Assembly: GCA_964348275.1 (NCBI GenBank)
Contig: CAYGBT010000005.1
Location: forward strand, 48,391 to 112,390
Source: CSP1-5 sp964348275
GTDB lineage: Bacteria; Methylomirabilota; Methylomirabilia; Methylomirabilales; CSP1-5
DNA length: 64,000 nucleotides
Direction: 5' to 3'
Part shown: positions 33,434 to 40,916 of the stretch, piece by piece
Position numbering within the stretch: position 1 is the first letter of the stretch
Layout of the letters: each line of letters begins with the position of its first letter
Program-made: the position numbers and the translations under genes
The notes under the pieces: model-generated
The model's input: only the letters and a program-made list of their open reading frames with translations
What the model was told of the DNA's origin: nothing
Databases searched by the model: none

Positions 33434-35407
33434 TTATGATGTCTTGCGTTCTTCCTCCGACAGAGCCTCGCCCAGACCAGGGACCTCCTCGGCCCCCACG
33501 GGAACGGTGATACTTGAACCCTCGAAATCATCATCGATCGGCTCATATCGCCCGCCAAGACACTCGGCGAGAAACGCCTCGGCTACGGCGTTGAACGATA
33601 GCCGGTTCTCCGGCCTGGCAAAGCCGTGTCCTTCGTCTGGGTACAGTACATACGTCACCCGGATGCGTTTGTCCTGCATCGCCCGGACGATTTGGTCGGA
33701 CTCGGTTTGTTTCACGCGGGGATCGTTGGCCCCTTGACCAATGAGCAGTGGCCGCTGAATGTGATCGACGTAAGTCAGGGGTGAGCGATCAATCAGAAAG
33801 GCGCGGTCCGCATCTGTTCGGTGATCGCCCACGCGCGTTGCCCAGAGCTCGACCAGCGGCTCCCAGTACGGCGGGATCGACTCAAGCAGTGTCACCAAGT
33901 TCGATGGTCCCACGATGTCTACTCCACAGGCAAACCTCTCTGGTGTGAAGGTCATGCCCACCAACGTGGCGTATCCACCATAGCTGCCCCCCATGATGGC
34001 CACGCGATCGGGGTCGGCGATTCCTTCCTGGACCGCCCAATCGACGGCGTCGAGGAGATCATCGTGCATCTTGGCCCCCCACTCCCGGGTGCTCGCGTTG
34101 ATAAAAGCCTTTCCGAAACCGGTGGAACCCCGGAAGTTGACGCTGAGCACCGCATAGCCGCGGTTGGCCAACCACTGATGCCAGGCGTTGTAGCCCCACG
34201 TGTCGCGAGCCCAAGGACCGCCGTGAATAACGAGGACCATGGGCAGGGGTGCATCCGGGCGGCCGTCGTTGTCACTGTCACTCCCCGCTGGCAACGTATA
34301 GTAGCTGACCAGTTTCAGTCCATCACGCGATTCGATGACTGCCGGGATCATATTCGTGAGGAGTAATCCCTCGAGGTCCTTGCGATTCGTAAACAGGAAC
34401 TCCGCTCGGTGCTCCTCCCGGTAATAGCAATAGTAACGCACCGGGCCGTTGTCCACGAGATAGGCAACGATCCAATACCGATCATCGAGGGTCCGACTCA
34501 CCACCTCGACGTCACCGTGGGTAACAGTCTGCAGATAGGCGAAGTCTTCCGCAATAGACGCGTCGAGGATCTGCCAATACTTCCGCTGGTACGTGAAGGC
34601 GACGGCCTGTACATACTTCTCTGTTGGATGAACCATGACGTCGCTGACGTCCGCTTTTAAGTCTTCGGCCATCACGGAATGTTCGCCGGTGTCGAGGTCC
34701 AGCGCGATAAGTGCAGCGGTGTTCCGGTCGCGGCTGTCACTCAAGTAGAGAGTCTTGCCCGTCTTGTCGAACCCAAGTGGGGACGTGGTAAGCGCGTCCT
34801 CCATGGGGACCCGTATAAAAGGATCCCAGCCTCCTGTTTGGTTCGCCTTGAGCATCTCGCGGCCGCCATCCGGTGTCATCCGTGTCGCGAGACGGGCGTG
34901 ATAGTCGTCGTCGGTGACGAAGCCGACGAACCCCTCATTTTCCAGAATGAGCCGCCTTCCGCCCGTCGCGATGTTGACGAGGTGCAGATCGTGGAACTGA
35001 GGGACGCGGTCGTTGAGGGCAACAAGGATCTCGTCCGGAAACTTGGGGCTGACTTCTTGGACCCGGGCCTGCACACCTTCCACAGGGGTGAGATCCTTGG
35101 TCTCGCCGGTGTTGAGATCCACGCTATAGAGGCGCCAGTTTTCGTCACCATCCTTGTCTTGGATGTAGAGGATGTGGTCGTTCGTGTAGGCCCAGGTGTA
35201 GAACCGGATGCCGCGGCCGACATCGTGCGTGACCGGCCGGGCTGCCGCGGCGTTGTGGGGTGGCCCCACCCAGACATTCAACACGCCGTTGAGCGGGGCA
35301 AGGGTGCCGAGCTTAGTTCCATCGGGGCTGAGCTGGGCCGCGGCTTTGTCCGGGTTGCCGAACAGCACAGCTCGTGGGATGAGTGGGGTACTAATTCGCT
35401 GAGTCAT
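33434..35407 (-). CDS. S9-family prolyl oligopeptidase-like serine peptidase
   Basis: 657 residues from the ATG at 35407. The first 380 residues form a beta-propeller that filters substrates (repeats such as LSPDGTKLGTLAPLNG and DHILYIQDKDGDENW), the rest an alpha/beta-hydrolase with Ser in GGSYGGYATL, Asp in GQGANDPRV and His in DEGHGFARP. The usual LVIHGGPWARD oxyanion loop is present. No signal peptide, so probably cytosolic peptide trimming. C-terminal 40 residues are an acidic extension. Confidence 0.94.
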   Translation of the reverse strand: MTQRISTPLIPRAVLFGNPDKAAAQLSPDGTKLGTLAPLNGVLNVWVGPPHNAAAARPVTHDVGRGIRFYTWAYTNDHILYIQDKDGDENWRLYSVDLNTGETKDLTPVEGVQARVQEVSPKFPDEILVALNDRVPQFHDLHLVNIATGGRRLILENEGFVGFVTDDDYHARLATRMTPDGGREMLKANQTGGWDPFIRVPMEDALTTSPLGFDKTGKTLYLSDSRDRNTAALIALDLDTGEHSVMAEDLKADVSDVMVHPTEKYVQAVAFTYQRKYWQILDASIAEDFAYLQTVTHGDVEVVSRTLDDRYWIVAYLVDNGPVRYYCYYREEHRAEFLFTNRKDLEGLLLTNMIPAVIESRDGLKLVSYYTLPAGSDSDNDGRPDAPLPMVLVIHGGPWARDTWGYNAWHQWLANRGYAVLSVNFRGSTGFGKAFINASTREWGAKMHDDLLDAVDWAVQEGIADPDRVAIMGGSYGGYATLVGMTFTPERFACGVDIVGPSNLVTLLESIPPYWEPLVELWATRVGDHRTDADRAFLIDRSPLTYVDHIQRPLLIGQGANDPRVKQTESDQIVRAMQDKRIRVTYVLYPDEGHGFARPENRLSFNAVAEAFLAECLGGRYEPIDDDFEGSSITVPVGAEEVPGLGEALSEEERKTS

Positions 35408-35452
35408 TTCTATTTCCTTTTTTGTATCAGGCATATCGGCACCCTTGTCTTA

Positions 35453-36439
35453 TCATTCTGTGTCGGTGCCCGCAAGGTCAGCAACCACGCGGCCGATCCC
35501 CGTAACCACTTGCGCCATGCAGTCATACACCAATTTATTCGGCGTATCTTGGGGGGTGTGGTAGTGTTCGTAACGGAAAAGGGCGGTGTCGGTAACCATG
35601 ACAGCCGGATATCCTTTTTCCCAAAAGGACCAATGGTCCGACCAGCTTATCCCGGTCACCCACGCCGGAGCGGCAATCCCTTCAGCGGGGAAATCGGTGC
35701 GCTGACGAAATGTGTTGAGGACTCGATGAAGGAGGTCTCGTGAAGAGACATTACCGACAAAGCCGATGAAATTGGCGGTATTGGGATAGAAAAAATGCAA
35801 AGGAAAAGGGTACCCCTGGCTCCCCGCAGCGTCGGAGTAATAGCCGATGGTCTCAATGGCAAGCATAGCAACAATCTGCTCCTGACGCCGTCGAGAGCGG
35901 GATGCATAGACACGGCTTCCCATGTAGTCCGTTTGGAAAAACGGCGGCTCTTCGTTGGCGAACGCGACGAACCGTATCGTTCGGGCAGGTTCTTTCGTGG
36001 CGAGGAGTCGAGCAATTTCGAGGATGCCGGCGACCCCGGACGCATTGTCGTTGGCGCCGGGACTGCCGACGACCGAGTCATAGTGGGCACCGATGACAAG
36101 AATTTCCTCTCCCAAAGATGTGCCAGTCCGTTCGCCTTCCACATTTGCTACAGTCATCCCTTCCACCGTGAACTCCTGCCTTTGTACTTCGTACCCTAAA
36201 TCCTTCAGGACCCTTTCGATATAACGAGCAGAGGCATCGAGTCCCTCGTAGTGCCAGAGGTTTCTCTCTCCGATGCGTTCCGCAAGCATCGAAACGTGGT
36301 GTTCGAGACGGTTGCGCAAGCAGGCCTCGCGTTCAGACGGACGTGAAAATGAACCCGAACACGAGCTGTGAGGCACACCGGTCATGAAGTGTACCCCAAT
36401 TCCGAAGAAGACTGAGCCGGCCGCCCATTGGAGGACCAA
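35453..36439 (-). CDS. M28-family zinc aminopeptidase, exported
   Basis: About 328 residues. A hydrophobic N-terminus (WAAGSVFFGIGVHFMTG) looks like a signal peptide, with a Cys after it that might be a lipidation site. Di-zinc ligands are visible: GAHYDSV (His), GANDNASGVAG (bridging Asp), FANEEPPFF (general-base Glu plus ligand Glu), and HYHTPQDT (final His). Closely follows the S9 peptidase on the same strand (about 45 bases apart), so the two may act together on peptides. TTG is the only usable start. Confidence 0.88.
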   Translation of the reverse strand: MVLQWAAGSVFFGIGVHFMTGVPHSSCSGSFSRPSEREACLRNRLEHHVSMLAERIGERNLWHYEGLDASARYIERVLKDLGYEVQRQEFTVEGMTVANVEGERTGTSLGEEILVIGAHYDSVVGSPGANDNASGVAGILEIARLLATKEPARTIRFVAFANEEPPFFQTDYMGSRVYASRSRRRQEQIVAMLAIETIGYYSDAAGSQGYPFPLHFFYPNTANFIGFVGNVSSRDLLHRVLNTFRQRTDFPAEGIAAPAWVTGISWSDHWSFWEKGYPAVMVTDTALFRYEHYHTPQDTPNKLVYDCMAQVVTGIGRVVADLAGTDTE

Positions 36440-36494
36440 TCGCCTGTGCCGCCATCCGCACGGGGAAAACCGTAGGCACCTGATTTGTATTGTA

Positions 36495-36716
36495 TCATTT
36501 GTGAGTGGGTGAACGATGTCTGAAGTGTGGTGTCATCGTTAGCGTCTCCCGTCGCCTGAGCGTCTTGCATCGGTATAGCCACAGGACGATCAGCACCCAC
36601 ACAGCCGTGAAGATTGCCGAGGCAAGGAGGCCGGGATGCAGCTGTGGAACCCTATCCGCCAGTGCACAATCAGTGCGCCATGTGATGCCACCGGCGCCCG
36701 GTTGGTCGAGACGCAA
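36495..36716 (-). CDS. Possible small membrane protein
   Basis: A 73-residue frame with one clear membrane helix (LLASAIFTAVWVLIVLWLY) followed by a positive-inside end RCKTLRRRE. The N-terminal 28 residues look less protein-like, so the real start may be nearer the helix. It lies in the gap between the M28 peptidase and the NTP/NDP exchanger on the same strand. No family recognised. Confidence 0.35.
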   Translation of the reverse strand: MRLDQPGAGGITWRTDCALADRVPQLHPGLLASAIFTAVWVLIVLWLYRCKTLRRRETLTMTPHFRHRSPTHK

Positions 36717-36736
36717 GGCCTAGTCGCCGTCGCGAG

Positions 36737-38074
36737 TCAGGACGATTGCACTGGGGCACACGCGGCACGGCCGCGGGCTGCCCCCCGGAGGACTTCTTGC
36801 TTCTTGCCGACGGCCAGGCCCGTGATCAGCCATGTCGCGGCGAGGGGGACCGCGATAAAGGCAATCCCTGAGAGACCAAGGCCCATGCCGGCAAGACCTG
36901 CGAAGAGCCAGCCGCTGACTGCGTCACCCCCGCGATAGACCACCGTGTCGATGAAATTTTTGGATTTGTACTTTTCCTCCCGCCCGACCACCGTGAACAA
37001 CATCTCGCGGGCGGGCCTCGCAATGGCGTAGTTCCCCGCGCGTCGAAGTATTTGGAAGACCACAAGCACCGCCAGCAACGGAAACAAGCCGAGCGTCATG
37101 AAGCCCAGTGCCACGACAGCAGGTACAAACGCTAGGGTCACGGGCAAACCGAACCGGGTTACGATCCGCCCAGTCAGGAACACCTGCCCGATGACCGTGA
37201 GGGTATTCACGGACAAATCGATGGTTGCAAACAGCGCGGTACGGCTTGCGGATTCCGTAAAGGCCTCCGCAACAATATGCGCCTGTTCGAAGTACAAGAA
37301 GGTCGACAGGGTCGTGTACAGCCAGACATACAGGCAAATCCCAAGGAGATACGGCGACTGAAAGGTCAGCTTAATCCCGGTCAACACCCCGCCGCCGATG
37401 CGGGCATTCGGGCTGTCAATTTCAGGCGTCGGCTGCGCCTCGGAGGAGCTCTGCTCTTGACGCGCTAGGGCGTGATTTCCGTACCGACGCCCCAAGCGTA
37501 CCAACCGGTGGATACACACGACCGCCAGGCCCAGAAGCAGCGTGGAAAGCAGTACCAAATTGACCGGCCCCAGAGGTGCGGCCAGCAATGCGGATATTGC
37601 AGGACCCAAGATCGCACCGGCGCTCCCGCCCGCCGCAATAAAGCCGAAGAGCCGCCGGGCCTGCTCGTTGCTGAAGAGGTCCGCCATGAAGCTCCAGAAG
37701 ACCGAGACCACAAAGAGATTGAAGACGCTCACCCAGATAAAGAAGGCTCGCGCCACATAAGCGGTGGCAATGCCGCTCTTGAACAGGCCAAAGAAGGCCA
37801 GCAGGTTGAGAATAAAGAAGTAGTACACCAGGGGAAGGAGCCGGTGGCGGGGAAAACGTGCAACCATAGCACCGAAAATCGGAACGGCCGCAAGCATGGC
37901 GACAAACGTCCCCGTGAACACCCACTGGAGGCTCTCCACCCCACCCTGGATGCCCATCTCATCGCGTACCGGGCGGAGAATGTAGTAGCTACAGAGGAGG
38001 CAGAAAAAGTAAGCGAAAGACCAGAGGAGGAGTTGGCCTTCGCCTTCCCTGATGTTGACAATTCTCTTCAGCAT
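36737..38074 (-). CDS. NTP/NDP exchange transporter family protein (MFS-like, 12 helices)
   Basis: 445 residues with about twelve membrane helices. Opening WSFAYFFCLLCSYYILRPVRDEMG is the hallmark of the ADP/ATP-translocase-like family found in free-living bacteria (the TLC-related group); FGFIAAGGSAGAILGPAIS in helix 4-5 and AREMLFTVVGREEKYKSKNFIDT before helix 10 are also family signatures. In obligate parasites the relatives exchange ATP for ADP; in free-living bacteria the substrate is unknown. Confidence 0.86.
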   Translation of the reverse strand: MLKRIVNIREGEGQLLLWSFAYFFCLLCSYYILRPVRDEMGIQGGVESLQWVFTGTFVAMLAAVPIFGAMVARFPRHRLLPLVYYFFILNLLAFFGLFKSGIATAYVARAFFIWVSVFNLFVVSVFWSFMADLFSNEQARRLFGFIAAGGSAGAILGPAISALLAAPLGPVNLVLLSTLLLGLAVVCIHRLVRLGRRYGNHALARQEQSSSEAQPTPEIDSPNARIGGGVLTGIKLTFQSPYLLGICLYVWLYTTLSTFLYFEQAHIVAEAFTESASRTALFATIDLSVNTLTVIGQVFLTGRIVTRFGLPVTLAFVPAVVALGFMTLGLFPLLAVLVVFQILRRAGNYAIARPAREMLFTVVGREEKYKSKNFIDTVVYRGGDAVSGWLFAGLAGMGLGLSGIAFIAVPLAATWLITGLAVGKKQEVLRGAARGRAACAPVQSS

Positions 38075-38108
38075 GACCAGGCGAGATTCAGCTCTCTTTC
38101 CATCCTCC

Positions 38109-38615
38109 TCAGCGGCGCCGTACTCGCACCTTAGCGCGGGATGTCCCGCTGGCGTTTAACGACCTATGCCGTCGCGCGGGCCGTTTGCGAGAAGAGATGG
38201 CCCTCGCAAGGCCCTTCGTGGCCACGGCTCGGAGCAGGTCGACCGTGGTGAGGATCCCCACCAGAACCGAGCCTCGGAGGACCGGTATGCACTCAATGCG
38301 ACGGTCCACCATGAGCCGCGCGGCAGTGTAAGTCGGCGTCTGCGGAGTGACCGTGAGGACCTTTCGGGTCATCACCTCGTCCACCCTCACCAAAGCTCCC
38401 CAGGCACGGAACTGCTGTCGCTCCTTGGGTGGGGCCAGGGATGAGGGGAGCATATGGCGGAGGTGACGGTCGCTGATCATCCCGACCAACCGCCTCTCCT
38501 GAGTCACCGGGAGGTGGCGGATCTGATGCGTCTGGAGCAGCTGCCAAGCCTTCTGAAGACTTGTATTAGGGCGGACCGTAATTACTTTTGGGGTCATATA
38601 GCGCTCGACTACCAT
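38109..38615 (-). CDS. CBS-pair domain protein
   Basis: 168 residues from the ATG at 38615, which has GGAGG six bases ahead. Two CBS domains: VERYMTPKVITVRPNTSLQKAWQLL to GMISDRHLRHML, and VDEVMTRKVLTVTPQTPTYTAARLM to VGILTTVDLLRA (only ends cited). A basic tail of 30 residues (RKRPARRHRS) follows. CBS pairs bind AMP/ATP/SAM and regulate partner proteins. An upstream in-frame extension to 38975 is open but does not look like protein and lacks a ribosome site. The start overlaps the stop of a small upstream frame by seven bases. Confidence 0.88.
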   Translation of the reverse strand: MVVERYMTPKVITVRPNTSLQKAWQLLQTHQIRHLPVTQERRLVGMISDRHLRHMLPSSLAPPKERQQFRAWGALVRVDEVMTRKVLTVTPQTPTYTAARLMVDRRIECIPVLRGSVLVGILTTVDLLRAVATKGLARAISSRKRPARRHRSLNASGTSRAKVRVRRR

Positions 38616-38788
38616 CTTGTCCTCCGGCGGTCCGTAGGTAAGGCGTTTTCGGTGGCACCACTGGTTCTGACGATGATCGACCGAATCGAATTGAAAGGAA
38701 CGTCCTCTCCGCCGTAGTACACGAGAGGGTGTCTGGTTGTCCGGGGTGCCAGATCTCGAAGATCGACCATAATCGCATTCCAGGCCAT
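38609..38788 (-). CDS. Possible small gene translationally coupled to the CBS gene
   Basis: A frame ending RRTRW-stop at 38609 runs into the CBS start codon with a 7-base overlap, the classic sign of coupling. Its body from an ATG at 38788 (MAWNAIMVDLRDLAPRTTR and LVYYGGEDVPFNSIRSIIV) looks like real protein, more so than the other two frames. No ribosome site is clear at 38788; the frame ahead may have been shifted from ORF sequence at 38800-38880 (MIEDIVKVPPAP). Could be an intact small gene, or the tail of a frameshifted larger one. Confidence 0.4.
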   Translation of the reverse strand: MAWNAIMVDLRDLAPRTTRHPLVYYGGEDVPFNSIRSIIVRTSGATENALPTDRRRTRW

Positions 38789-38988
38789 ACGCGAAAAAGG
38801 GGGATGGCGCCGGCGGTACTTTGACGATATCTTCAATCATTTTAGCCACACCGCCTTCCTGCTCATCTCGGTTCCCGTTCATCCGTACCGTCTCTTTCTC
38901 CGAGCGCACGGACCATACCACTGCCTCGGATGGCGAATACCAGGTATGACCCCAGGTCTGGTACGCTTTCCCCAATATGTGATCGAGA

Positions 38989-39816
38989 TCAAAACGTCCG
39001 AGTCTCTCCCGGCTTCAGGACAATGACCTTGGCGGGGAAATCTCCGAGCGCTTTTAAGAGCTGTTCTGGGGTTCCCTTGAGAGGCGCAAACGTCCCGTAG
39101 TGCATAGGGATGAGCGTTTTCACCTCCAGCAGGTGGCGGACGGCGTAGGCGGCATGAGCCGGATCCATCGTGAAGTGCCCACCGATGGGAAGGATGGCGA
39201 GGTCCGGCTTGTAATACTGTCCGATGAATTTCATGTCCGCAAAAACACCGGTATCGCCCGCGTGGTAAATTTTGAAGCCGTTGTCCAACTCAATGATATA
39301 GCCACAGGGCTCTCCGCCCGGGTACATCGTTATCTTTTTCGTATTGGGATCGACGTCGCGGATTTCCGAGCTATGCTCGGCGCGGACCATGGTGATCGTG
39401 ACTCCGGGTCCCAGCGGCGATACCGGTCCGCCTTTGTTGAACCGGAACAATTGTTCATAAGGCACCCAACCGAGAGAGGCAAAAGTGTGGCCCATGTCGG
39501 CGTTCATACCGACCTTGGCGCCCGTCATCTTCGCGATCGCAGCCGTGTCGCCTATATGGTCGCCGTGTCCGTGCGTGACCAGGATGAGGTCCACCTTGCC
39601 GAGCTTCTTGATGTCCTTGAGCTCCGGAGGCGTCTTCGGATTCTTGGTAATAAACGGATCTACGAGAATGACCTTGCCACCCGGGGTGGTGATCTTGAAG
39701 GCAGACTGGCCGAACCATTGGAGCTCAAAGGTGTGGGCCGGGGTAACTCCCGCCGTAAGGATCAGCAATGCAGCCGTGAGAACGCCCATCATAAGACGGA
39801 TCGAGTGTGGTCTCAT
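38989..39816 (-). CDS. Exported metallo-beta-lactamase-fold hydrolase (UPF0173 type)
   Basis: 275 residues from the ATG at 39816, which has GGAGG eight bases ahead. Signal peptide MRPHSIRLMMGVLTAALL to TPAHT. The zinc site THGHGDHIGD (HxHxDH) is intact, with AEHSSEI, HAGDTGVF (bridging Asp) and PMHYGTF supplying other ligands. This is the UPF0173 metal-dependent hydrolase layout, but normally cytosolic; here it is exported. Substrate unknown. Confidence 0.9.
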   Translation of the reverse strand: MRPHSIRLMMGVLTAALLILTAGVTPAHTFELQWFGQSAFKITTPGGKVILVDPFITKNPKTPPELKDIKKLGKVDLILVTHGHGDHIGDTAAIAKMTGAKVGMNADMGHTFASLGWVPYEQLFRFNKGGPVSPLGPGVTITMVRAEHSSEIRDVDPNTKKITMYPGGEPCGYIIELDNGFKIYHAGDTGVFADMKFIGQYYKPDLAILPIGGHFTMDPAHAAYAVRHLLEVKTLIPMHYGTFAPLKGTPEQLLKALGDFPAKVIVLKPGETRTF

Positions 39817-39859
39817 CGCATTCACCTCCATATCTGGTATAACCAGTCCTCCGCAGGGT

Positions 39860-40252
39860 TTATTCAGGGTCACGTGAAAGGTCGGTCTCTTGACGTGTGA
39901 TCCGTTCCGAGCTGTCTTGCTCCGACTGCCCTGCCAGCTCTCTCGCGCAGTACGTCCGAACCTCGTCTTCTTCCTGAGTGTTTAGCCGGATGAACTCCAC
40001 GCCGACTCTGTCGACGCTCGCCCACCTCACACTGCCGACCGCCTGGACGGCGCGGGTGCTCTGGGGGAGACGGAAGCGGAAAAGCAGGTCCGCGCCGACA
40101 GGAGGGGCTGTCCCGTGCATTGTGAGGAGCATTCCTCTGGTCCCGATATTGGCCAATCGCCCTTCCTGGAGGCGGCCACCTCTGAGTTTGTATTCCACCG
40201 AGAGGTCGCAGGGAATACGCGGTGAGCGGCGTCGATCGACCCGTTCGTGCAT
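39860..40252 (-). CDS. PilZ-domain c-di-GMP-binding protein
   Basis: 130 residues, a single PilZ domain. The c-di-GMP ligands are visible: the RxxxR motif in DRRRSPRIPCDLSVEY and the (N/D)xSxxG motif in NIGTRGMLL (Thr in place of Ser). The rest is the PilZ barrel VGADLLFRFRLP ... VRWASVDRVGVEF with a charged tail. It closely resembles the PilZ protein at 44519-44890. A terminator hairpin lies in its leader, overlapping the exosortase stop. Confidence 0.9.
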   Translation of the reverse strand: MHERVDRRRSPRIPCDLSVEYKLRGGRLQEGRLANIGTRGMLLTMHGTAPPVGADLLFRFRLPQSTRAVQAVGSVRWASVDRVGVEFIRLNTQEEDEVRTYCARELAGQSEQDSSERITRQETDLSRDPE

Positions 40253-40281
40253 GACAACGTTCTCGCCAGGGACGATTTATG

Positions 40282-40328
40282 AAAAACGAGACGCCCACCC
40301 GGGCCGCATCATGCCTGAGAAGGCGTCT
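40282..40328 (-). terminator. Terminator overlapping the exosortase stop, upstream of the PilZ gene
   Basis: On the minus strand AGACGCC ... GGGCGTCT followed by CGTTTTTC; the 5' arm begins in the exosortase TAG codon. It would end the protease-exosortase transcript and could also act as an attenuator for the PilZ gene 30 bases further on. Its arms resemble those of the hairpin at 49318-49361 (GACGCCTTCTC on the 5' side in both). Confidence 0.7.
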
Positions 40329-40902
40329 ATCGACCTTCCGAAGAGGACTTTAGTATGCTCGAGTGGAATCGGGGTGTCAAGCCCGAAGAGCGTCGTGATG
40401 GTGTTTCTCCCCTCAAGTCGGACCATCTCGTCCAGCCCCACCATAACCCGAGGATCGCGAGGATGAGGAGGACTTCCCAGAGAACTGCGTGCGCGGCATC
40501 GAAAGCGGCAGGGTTATGAACGCCGACATAAAACAGGTGGACGAGCCGGGTGAGATTGAGCGCGACCAGGATGGGCACGCCCACGGCCAGCCCGACACAT
40601 TTGCTCCGGAGCGTTCCGGGAGAGGCCAGGATCGCGGTGGTAAAGAACGCGACCGGTAAGAAGCCATTGCAGCGGTAGTAGATTTGGTAGCCGAATCCGT
40701 CTGGGTGATAAATCAGCGTTGCCACGCGCACCGCCTCCATTCCTGACCAGTGGAGCAAGACGAGCGTCGTCTTGGCCGTCAACGTCGTCAAAGGTGCGAG
40801 GAAAGAGCCCAGCACATCCTCGCGGTATGTGAGGAAGACGAGGCCGACGAAGACCGCCATCACGGTGGCGAAGCGAAGATTCAGGCATCTGGTTTCGGAC
40901 AT
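40327..40902 (-). CDS. Exosortase-family transpeptidase (XrtH-like)
   Basis: Membrane enzyme that cleaves and re-ligates proteins with a PEP-CTERM-type C-terminal tail. 191 residues, about seven helices. The catalytic triad of exosortases is visible: Cys78 in YYRCNGFLP, Arg119 in LNLTRLVHL and His138 in FDAAHAVLWE. The size and motif wording fit the short exosortases such as XrtH that sort IPTLxxWG-type tails. The gene starts 14 bases after the stop of a large S8 protease whose C-terminus is such a tail, so the protease is the probable dedicated substrate. Confidence 0.86.
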   Translation of the reverse strand: MSETRCLNLRFATVMAVFVGLVFLTYREDVLGSFLAPLTTLTAKTTLVLLHWSGMEAVRVATLIYHPDGFGYQIYYRCNGFLPVAFFTTAILASPGTLRSKCVGLAVGVPILVALNLTRLVHLFYVGVHNPAAFDAAHAVLWEVLLILAILGLWWGWTRWSDLRGETPSRRSSGLTPRFHSSILKSSSEGR

Positions 40903-40916
40903 GGGTTGCTCCGGCC

